A stretch of DNA of 64,000 nt from Flavobacterium lacisediminis (lineage in GTDB: Bacteria; Bacteroidota; Bacteroidia; Flavobacteriales; Flavobacteriaceae), in contig NZ_JAPCIO010000001.1 in the NCBI RefSeq assembly GCF_025909975.1, forward strand, positions 372,001-436,000. Reading direction: 5' to 3'. How positions within the stretch are numbered: the first letter of the stretch is position 1; every line of letters starts with the position of its first letter. Position numbers and translations under genes: made by a program. A model generated the notes under the pieces. The model was not told where the DNA came from, searched no databases, and saw nothing but the letters and a program-made list of their open reading frames with translations. Shown here one piece after another: positions 58,280-64,000 of this stretch.

Positions 58280-60565
58280 ATGAAAAAGACAATTTCCATT
58301 TATATCTTTTTAATTACCCAAATTTTTTATGGGCAACAGACTAGTCAGTTATGGAAAGGATATTTTTCATACAATGAAATTGTTGATGTGGAATCAGCAA
58401 CCGATGCTGTATATGCAGCTACTCAAAATGCGGTTTTTTCTAAAGCAATTGCCTTAAGTGATTTAAAAATTTTTAATTCTATTAACGGATTAAAACCAGA
58501 ATCCATAACCACTATTCATCATTCACCAACCACTAATAAAACTTTCGCAGGAAATACAAATGGGTTGTTGTTAATTATCAATTCAGATGGTTCAGTTTCC
58601 ACAAAGGTTGATATTATTAACGAAGTTCCTGTACCACCAAATAAAAAGAGAATCAACGATTTTTTTGAACACGAAGGCAAACTTTACATTGCCACAGATT
58701 ATGGAATTTCCGTTATGGATGTTGTAACTTCTGAATTCATTATAACTTATTTTATTGGAACAGCTGGTGAAGAAACAGAAGTGCTACAAACTACCGTACT
58801 AAACAATCAAATTTATGCGGTTACTAGAAGTTTTGGTATTAGAAAAGGAGATTTAGCAAATCCTAATTTATATGATTTTAGTCAATGGCAAACTTTTGAT
58901 GCTGGCTTTTGGACAGGAATTGTTACCTTTAATAATGAATTGGTAGCCATGAACTCTAATTATAGAACTTATAGATACAACGGTTCAGTGTTTCAGCAAG
59001 TTTTAAATCAAAACCAAGCCGGACTTAAAATCAAAACAAATGGAACAGAGTTAATAGTTACTACTCAAAATCATGTATTCGTTTTAAATCAAGCCTATAG
59101 TGTTTTAGTAGACATCACACAAATTCCAGATTTTAATGTTGTTTTTAAAGCAGCAACAGTGGTTGGTGGAATAATTTATATAGGAACAGAAAAAGATGGT
59201 CTTTTTTCTACCTCTTTAACAAATCCTACTGTTTTTGAAGCCATGTCACCTAACGGGCCTGTTAGAAATTATATTTTTAGAGTAAAAAAAGCACCTAATT
59301 ATTTATGGGCGGTTTATGGCGATTATACGCGTCAATATAATCCGTATGCTTTAGATGAATTTGGAATTAGTAAGTATTCAAAAGATAATGGATGGGAATT
59401 AATTCCCTACGAAGATTTGTTTCAAGCCAAGTCTATTTGCGATATTATAATTCATCCGAACAATCCAAATCTGGTATATGCTACTTCTTATTTTTCGGGA
59501 TTGCTTAAAATTGAAGGCGATAACATTGAACTTTTTAACAATACAAATACAGGTCCAAATGGTTTGGAATCTTTAATTGTGCCAGGAAATCCAAGTTATG
59601 TTGATATTCGGATCAATAGTCCGGCTTTTGATAAAGAAGCAAATTTATGGGTATCCAATGCTTTTGTTGATAAAGCAATAAAGGTTTTGCGCGCTAATGG
59701 ACAATGGCAATCCTACAATCTTGCCGGTGTAGCACCAACAGTTGCTACGGGTAGATATGGTACGATGGCGATAGATAAAAATAAAACCAAATGGGTGCCA
59801 TCTATTAACGATGGATTAATTGCATTTAATGAAAATTACAATAACAAATTTATTGTAATTAATTCGACCAATGGGAATTTACCTGACAATGACGTTCGTT
59901 GTGTTGCTATTGACAATAGAAATCAATTATGGATAGGAACATTTGCAGGTTTGAGAACTGTTTCTGTTGATCGTTTTGTTTCTTCAGATGAGTTAACTAC
60001 AAATGCGATTATCATTCAAGAAGGTGATTTAGCACAAGAATTGTTCTACCAACAAACTATTTTAGATATTGCTGTAGATGGTGCCAATAGAAAATGGGTT
60101 TCTATTGCTGATGGTGGGGTTTTCTTAGTGTCATCGGATGGTCAAGAAACGATTTATCGATTTACCAAAAACAATTCCCCTTTACCAAGTGATAACATCA
60201 ACGATATTGAAATTGATGGTGTTTCAGGAGAAGTGTTTTTTGCTACTGACAAAGGAATGGTGTCTTTTTTAGGAACTTCAACCAAACCAAGTGATAGTTT
60301 AAGCGATGTTTTTGTATATCCAAATCCGGTTCGACCAGAATTTTTGGGAACAGTAAAAATTAGTGGATTAACGGATAAAGCCAATATAAAAATCTCAGAT
60401 ATCGAAGGAAATTTAGTTTATGAAACCACTTCATCAGGAGGAACTATCGAATGGGACACCAAAGCTTTCGGAAAACATAAAGTTGCATCGGGTGTTTATA
60501 TGATTTTTGTAGCATCTGAAGACGCAACGGATTCAACAGTGAAGAAAGTTATGATTATTAGATAA
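58280..60565 (+). CDS. porZ: PorZ-like type IX secretion protein (beta-propellers plus CTD)
   Basis: This 761-residue protein has a signal peptide (KTISIYIFLITQIFYGQ), two beta-propeller-like halves with repeated blocks (LYIATDYGISVMDVVTSEF, QLWIGTFAGLRTVSVDR, GEVFFATDKGMVSF) and a C-terminal sorting domain (VFVYPNPVRPEFLGTVKISG ... VASGVYMIFVAS). Length and architecture match PorZ, a component of the type IX attachment complex. It precedes recO by 4 nt, a gene order I recall from Flavobacteriaceae. Confidence 0.85.
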   Translation: MKKTISIYIFLITQIFYGQQTSQLWKGYFSYNEIVDVESATDAVYAATQNAVFSKAIALSDLKIFNSINGLKPESITTIHHSPTTNKTFAGNTNGLLLIINSDGSVSTKVDIINEVPVPPNKKRINDFFEHEGKLYIATDYGISVMDVVTSEFIITYFIGTAGEETEVLQTTVLNNQIYAVTRSFGIRKGDLANPNLYDFSQWQTFDAGFWTGIVTFNNELVAMNSNYRTYRYNGSVFQQVLNQNQAGLKIKTNGTELIVTTQNHVFVLNQAYSVLVDITQIPDFNVVFKAATVVGGIIYIGTEKDGLFSTSLTNPTVFEAMSPNGPVRNYIFRVKKAPNYLWAVYGDYTRQYNPYALDEFGISKYSKDNGWELIPYEDLFQAKSICDIIIHPNNPNLVYATSYFSGLLKIEGDNIELFNNTNTGPNGLESLIVPGNPSYVDIRINSPAFDKEANLWVSNAFVDKAIKVLRANGQWQSYNLAGVAPTVATGRYGTMAIDKNKTKWVPSINDGLIAFNENYNNKFIVINSTNGNLPDNDVRCVAIDNRNQLWIGTFAGLRTVSVDRFVSSDELTTNAIIIQEGDLAQELFYQQTILDIAVDGANRKWVSIADGGVFLVSSDGQETIYRFTKNNSPLPSDNINDIEIDGVSGEVFFATDKGMVSFLGTSTKPSDSLSDVFVYPNPVRPEFLGTVKISGLTDKANIKISDIEGNLVYETTSSGGTIEWDTKAFGKHKVASGVYMIFVASEDATDSTVKKVMIIR

Positions 60566-60569
60566 TCCA

Positions 60570-61283
60570 ATGCTAGTCAAAACTAAAGCCATCGTACTTT
60601 CTTCCTTAAAGTTTCAAGAAAAAAGCTTGATTGTAAAGTGTTTCACACAATCCGATGGTTTAAAAAGTTATTTTGTACAAAGCGCTTATTCTAACAAAAA
60701 AGCCAATCAAAAAATCGCCTATTTTCAACCATTAACGATTATTGAAATCGAAGCTAATCACAAGAATAAAGGAACGCTCGAACATTTTAAAGAAATCCGA
60801 TTAGCACACAGCTATTATTCCATAAGTACAGACATTGTTAAAAGTACGATTGTAATTTTTCTCTCCGAAATTTTACATCACGCCATCAAAGAAGAAGAGA
60901 AAAATCAAAATTTATTCTCGTTTTTGGAAACGGCGCTTCTTTGGTTGGATACGCACGATGAAATGGCAAATTTTCACCTCATTTTAATGATGGAAGTTAC
61001 TAAATACTTAGGTTTTTATCCCGATGTAACCGAAATAGATTTTCCTTTTTTTGATACTAAAGAAGGTTATTTTACGCCTTTTCAAAGTGTAAATTCGTTA
61101 ACCGAACACGAAACGCATTTGTTCAAAAAATTATTAGACTTAAAATTTGATGCTGACCAAAAAGTATTTGCCGGTATTGAACGTCAAATTTTACTAAAAA
61201 TCCTCTTAGATTTCTACACCTTACATCTTGATGGCTTCAAAAAACCAAAATCGTTAGAAGTTTTAAAAGAAGTTTTTTCCTAA
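60570..61283 (+). CDS. recO: DNA repair protein RecO
   Basis: This 237-residue protein has the RecO N-terminal OB-like domain (LVKTKAIVLSSLKFQEKSLI) and the helical C-domain. It loads RecA with RecFR in recombinational repair. Clear cysteine ligands for the C-domain zinc site are not visible, as is common in Bacteroidota. It is immediately followed by a heptad array. Confidence 0.9.
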   Translation: MLVKTKAIVLSSLKFQEKSLIVKCFTQSDGLKSYFVQSAYSNKKANQKIAYFQPLTIIEIEANHKNKGTLEHFKEIRLAHSYYSISTDIVKSTIVIFLSEILHHAIKEEEKNQNLFSFLETALLWLDTHDEMANFHLILMMEVTKYLGFYPDVTEIDFPFFDTKEGYFTPFQSVNSLTEHETHLFKKLLDLKFDADQKVFAGIERQILLKILLDFYTLHLDGFKKPKSLEVLKEVFS

Positions 61284-61325
61284 GTCTTAACTTTTACCTT
61301 TTACCTTTTGCCTTTTACCTTTAAA
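61284..61325. repeat. Heptad-period intergenic repeat, CTTTTAC type
   Basis: Consecutive 7-mers CTTTTAC, CTTTTAC, CTTTTGC, CTTTTAC, CTTTAAA run from 61291 to 61325, starting directly after the recO stop codon. No clear opposite arm is visible. Confidence 0.75.
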
Positions 61326-61362
61326 TCATTACTTTCGCAAATTGATTTAAGAAAGCGACAAA

Positions 61363-64000
61363 ATGAGCACAAAATTTACTGAATACAAAGGACTTGACTT
61401 GCCAACAGTAGCATCAGAAGTTCTTGATTTTTGGAAAAAAAACCACATCTTTGAACAATCGGTTACTTCTCGTGAAGGAGCTACACCTTACGTGTTTTTT
61501 GAAGGACCACCATCAGCAAATGGTTTGCCTGGAATTCACCACGTAATGGCACGTGCTATTAAAGATATTTTTTGTCGTTATAAAACTCAAAAAGGCTACC
61601 AAGTTAAGCGTAAAGCAGGTTGGGACACACACGGTTTACCTGTAGAATTAGGTACCGAAAAAGAATTAGGCATCACCAAAGAAGACATCGGAAAAACCAT
61701 TTCGGTAACCGAATACAACGAAGCGTGTAAAAGAACCGTTATGCGTTACACCGACGTATGGAACGACCTTACCGAAAAAATGGGCTATTGGGTAGATATG
61801 GAAGATCCGTATGTGACTTACAAATCCAAATATATGGAAACTGTTTGGTGGTTGCTAAAACAAATTTACAACAAAGATTTACTATACAAAGGTTACACCA
61901 TCCAGCCTTATTCTCCAAAAGCGGGAACAGGTTTGTCTTCGCACGAAGTGAATCAGCCAGGTTCATATCGTGATGTTACGGATACAACGATTGTAGCTCA
62001 ATTCAAAGCAAAAGAGGAAACCTTACCAAGCTTTTTACAAGGTTTTGGAACCATTCATTTCTTAGCTTGGACGACAACTCCTTGGACGTTGCCATCAAAT
62101 ACAGCATTGACTGTTGGCCCAAAAATCGATTATGTTTTAGTGAAAACATTCAATCAATATACTTTTGAAGCAGTAAATGTGGTTTTGGCGAAGAACTTAG
62201 TCGGAAAACAATTCGGCGGAAAGTATTTTGTGGCGGAATCAGAAGCAGATTTTGCCAATTATAAATCAGATGATAAAAAGATTCCATACCAAATTTTAGT
62301 TGAAGCAAAAGGTGCTGATTTAGTAGGAATTCGTTACGAACAATTAATACCATTAGCATTACCGTATCAAAACCCAGAAAATGCGTTTAGAGTAATTTCA
62401 GGGGATTTCGTAACTACAGAAGACGGAACAGGAATTGTTCATACTGCACCAACTTTCGGAGCAGATGACGCTAAAGTTGCCAAAGAAGCAACTCCAGAAG
62501 TACCGCCAATGTTGGTTTTAGATGAAAACGGAAATCCGGTACCATTGGTAGACTTACAAGGAAGATTTATCCAAGGTTTAGGGGATTTTTCAGGTAAATA
62601 CGTTAAAAACGAATATTACAACGATGGTGAAGCGCCAGAACGTTCAGCTGACGTAGAAATCGCTATCCAATTAAAAGAAGAAAATAAAGCCTTTAAGGTT
62701 GAAAAATACGTACACAGTTACCCACATTGTTGGAGAACGGACAAACCAATTTTATACTATCCATTAGATTCTTGGTTTATCAAAGTAACTGAAATCAAAG
62801 ATAGAATGTTCGATTTAAACGAAACTATCAACTGGAAGCCAAAAGCTACAGGAGAAGGTCGTTTCGGGAATTGGTTGAAAAACGCGAATGATTGGAACTT
62901 ATCACGTTCAAGATATTGGGGAATTCCTCTACCAATTTGGAGAAGTGAAGATGGAACCGAAGAAATGTTAGTTGGTTCAGTTGAAGAATTGTACAACGAA
63001 ATCGAAAAAGCAATCGCAGCAGGTTTCCAAACAGAAAATCCATACAAAGGATTCAAAATTGGCGACATGAGCGAAGCCAACTACGATTTGGTGGATTTAC
63101 ATAAAAATGTAGTAGACGGAATTGTTTTAGTTTCTCCATCTGGAAAACCAATGAAACGCGAAACCGATTTAATTGACGTTTGGTTCGATTCAGGCGCGAT
63201 GCCTTATGCACAATGGCATTATCCATTTGAAAATAAAGAATTAATCGATGAAAATAAAGCTTTCCCAGCTGATTTTATTGCGGAAGGAGTCGATCAAACA
63301 CGTGGTTGGTTTTATACATTACACGCGATTGGAACTTTAGTTTTCGATAAAATCGCTTATAAAAACGTAGTTTCAAACGGATTAGTTTTGGACAAAAACG
63401 GACAGAAAATGTCGAAACGTTTAGGAAATGCGGTGGATCCATTTACTACTTTGGCAGAATACGGTCCAGATGCTACTCGTTGGTACATGATTTCGAATGC
63501 AAATCCTTGGGACAACTTAAAATTTGATATCGAAGGTGTGGCTGAGGTTCGTAGAAAATTCTTTGGAACGTTATATAATACGTATTCGTTCTTCTCGTTA
63601 TATGCTAATATTGATGGATTTACTTATTCTGAAGCGGAAGTTCCATTAGAAGAAAGACCAGAAATTGACCGTTGGATTTTATCCGAATTACATACTTTAA
63701 TTCAAGTAGTGGATGAAGCGTATGCAGATTACGAACCAACTAAAGCAGCAAGAGCTATTTCTGATTTTGTTCAGGAAAACCTAAGCAACTGGTACGTTCG
63801 TTTGTGTAGAAGAAGATTCTGGAAAGGCGAATATGCGCAAGATAAAATTGCGGCTTATCAAACGCTTTATACGTGTTTGGTAACGGTTGCGAAGCTTTCA
63901 GCTCCAATTGCTCCGTTCTTTATGGACAAACTTTACAGAGATTTAACACAAGCTACAGGTTCTGAGTCATTTGAAAGTGTACATTTGGCGAAATTCCCAG
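61363..64000 (+). CDS. ileS: Isoleucine-tRNA ligase (C-terminus outside window)
   Basis: The frame from ATG 61363 stays open to the end of the window, giving 879 visible residues. The class I HIGH-like motif is GIHH at residues 57-60 (SANGLPGIHHVMARA) and KMSKR lies at 682-686. WDTHGLPVELGTEKELGI and the large editing domain with LAWTTTPWTLPSNTAL and GDFVTTEDGTGIVHTAPTFG are typical of the long, eukaryote-like bacterial IleS. It charges tRNA-Ile; the anticodon-binding region begins near residue 760. Confidence 0.96.
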   Translation, partial: MSTKFTEYKGLDLPTVASEVLDFWKKNHIFEQSVTSREGATPYVFFEGPPSANGLPGIHHVMARAIKDIFCRYKTQKGYQVKRKAGWDTHGLPVELGTEKELGITKEDIGKTISVTEYNEACKRTVMRYTDVWNDLTEKMGYWVDMEDPYVTYKSKYMETVWWLLKQIYNKDLLYKGYTIQPYSPKAGTGLSSHEVNQPGSYRDVTDTTIVAQFKAKEETLPSFLQGFGTIHFLAWTTTPWTLPSNTALTVGPKIDYVLVKTFNQYTFEAVNVVLAKNLVGKQFGGKYFVAESEADFANYKSDDKKIPYQILVEAKGADLVGIRYEQLIPLALPYQNPENAFRVISGDFVTTEDGTGIVHTAPTFGADDAKVAKEATPEVPPMLVLDENGNPVPLVDLQGRFIQGLGDFSGKYVKNEYYNDGEAPERSADVEIAIQLKEENKAFKVEKYVHSYPHCWRTDKPILYYPLDSWFIKVTEIKDRMFDLNETINWKPKATGEGRFGNWLKNANDWNLSRSRYWGIPLPIWRSEDGTEEMLVGSVEELYNEIEKAIAAGFQTENPYKGFKIGDMSEANYDLVDLHKNVVDGIVLVSPSGKPMKRETDLIDVWFDSGAMPYAQWHYPFENKELIDENKAFPADFIAEGVDQTRGWFYTLHAIGTLVFDKIAYKNVVSNGLVLDKNGQKMSKRLGNAVDPFTTLAEYGPDATRWYMISNANPWDNLKFDIEGVAEVRRKFFGTLYNTYSFFSLYANIDGFTYSEAEVPLEERPEIDRWILSELHTLIQVVDEAYADYEPTKAARAISDFVQENLSNWYVRLCRRRFWKGEYAQDKIAAYQTLYTCLVTVAKLSAPIAPFFMDKLYRDLTQATGSESFESVHLAKFP

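Noticed and set aside
9597..61325. CRISPR arrays for the repeated intergenic segments
   Set aside because: There is no alternation of a fixed repeat with unique spacers of constant length and no cas gene. The units are 7 or 11 nt.
1..64000. tRNA, rRNA, prophage or insertion-sequence genes
   Set aside because: No tRNA-like cloverleaf ends (CCA with T-arm consensus), rRNA sequence, transposase, integrase or phage structural gene was recognised in the gaps or among the proteins.

Overview
This window is chromosomal DNA from a low-GC member of the Bacteroidota, almost certainly the family Flavobacteriaceae and probably a Flavobacterium-like organism. The reasons are the TAnnTTTG-type -7 promoter elements with a TTG -33 element, the general lack of Shine-Dalgarno sequences, the SUF-only Fe-S pathway, the Bat (aerotolerance) operon, a TonB-dependent receptor with DUF5689 and choice-of-anchor J lipoproteins, a PorZ-like type IX secretion protein, and a eukaryote-like IleS. 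Most of the window is ordinary housekeeping sequence. No gap without a gene exceeds 300 bases, and I saw no rRNA, tRNA, CRISPR array, prophage or insertion sequence.

Layout. 1-785: an MBL-fold hydrolase cut by the window edge. 930-9587: the Fe-S cluster assembly region (A-type carrier, sufB, sufC, sufD, then two membrane proteins, sufS, a small lipoprotein, sufE and a SufT/MIP18-like protein). 9660-12314: DUF2480 and DUF3078 proteins and hflX. 12405-18415: a TonB receptor operon with two surface lipoproteins, divergent from a secreted EEP-fold nuclease/phosphatase. 18509-23155: 3-hydroxyanthranilate dioxygenase, an ALDH7-like dehydrogenase, a PhnA-like protein, small envelope proteins and a metallophosphatase.

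23193-26770 is the most unusual part. Two tiny exported proteins with matching C-termini precede a TPR histidine kinase and a divergent LuxR-like response regulator, followed by a small membrane protein. An identical 19-bp motif lies in front of the first gene and in front of the last one, in both cases 18-19 bp upstream of a -7 element. I read this as a candidate self-regulated peptide-sensing module. 26767-29713: an AlbA_2 protein, an aldo/keto reductase and a frameshifted DUF4382 lipoprotein.

29881-38814: the moxR/DUF58/bat operon. 38804-44853: CvpA, pheS, small conserved proteins and a secreted GH92 glycosidase. 44917-48213: TerC-like protein, gpsA and a YqhD-like alcohol dehydrogenase. 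48386-50122: a Cys-motif/CarboxypepD-like membrane protein and a transglutaminase-like protein. 50123-53965: nadD, gmk, a membrane protein, yicC, an EamA transporter and an ArsC/Spx-like protein. 54046-58161: DinB-like protein, a gamma-synthase, an outer-membrane protein and gdhA. 58280-64000: porZ-like gene, recO and ileS (cut by the window end).

A second theme is a set of intergenic repeats built on a 7-bp period (CAGT-, ATTAG-, CCTTAA- and CTTTTAC-type), many with inverted arms and most starting at or within about 10 nt of a stop codon, plus an 11-bp-period element and two short hairpin repeats. They are easily overlooked and merit a genome-wide census.
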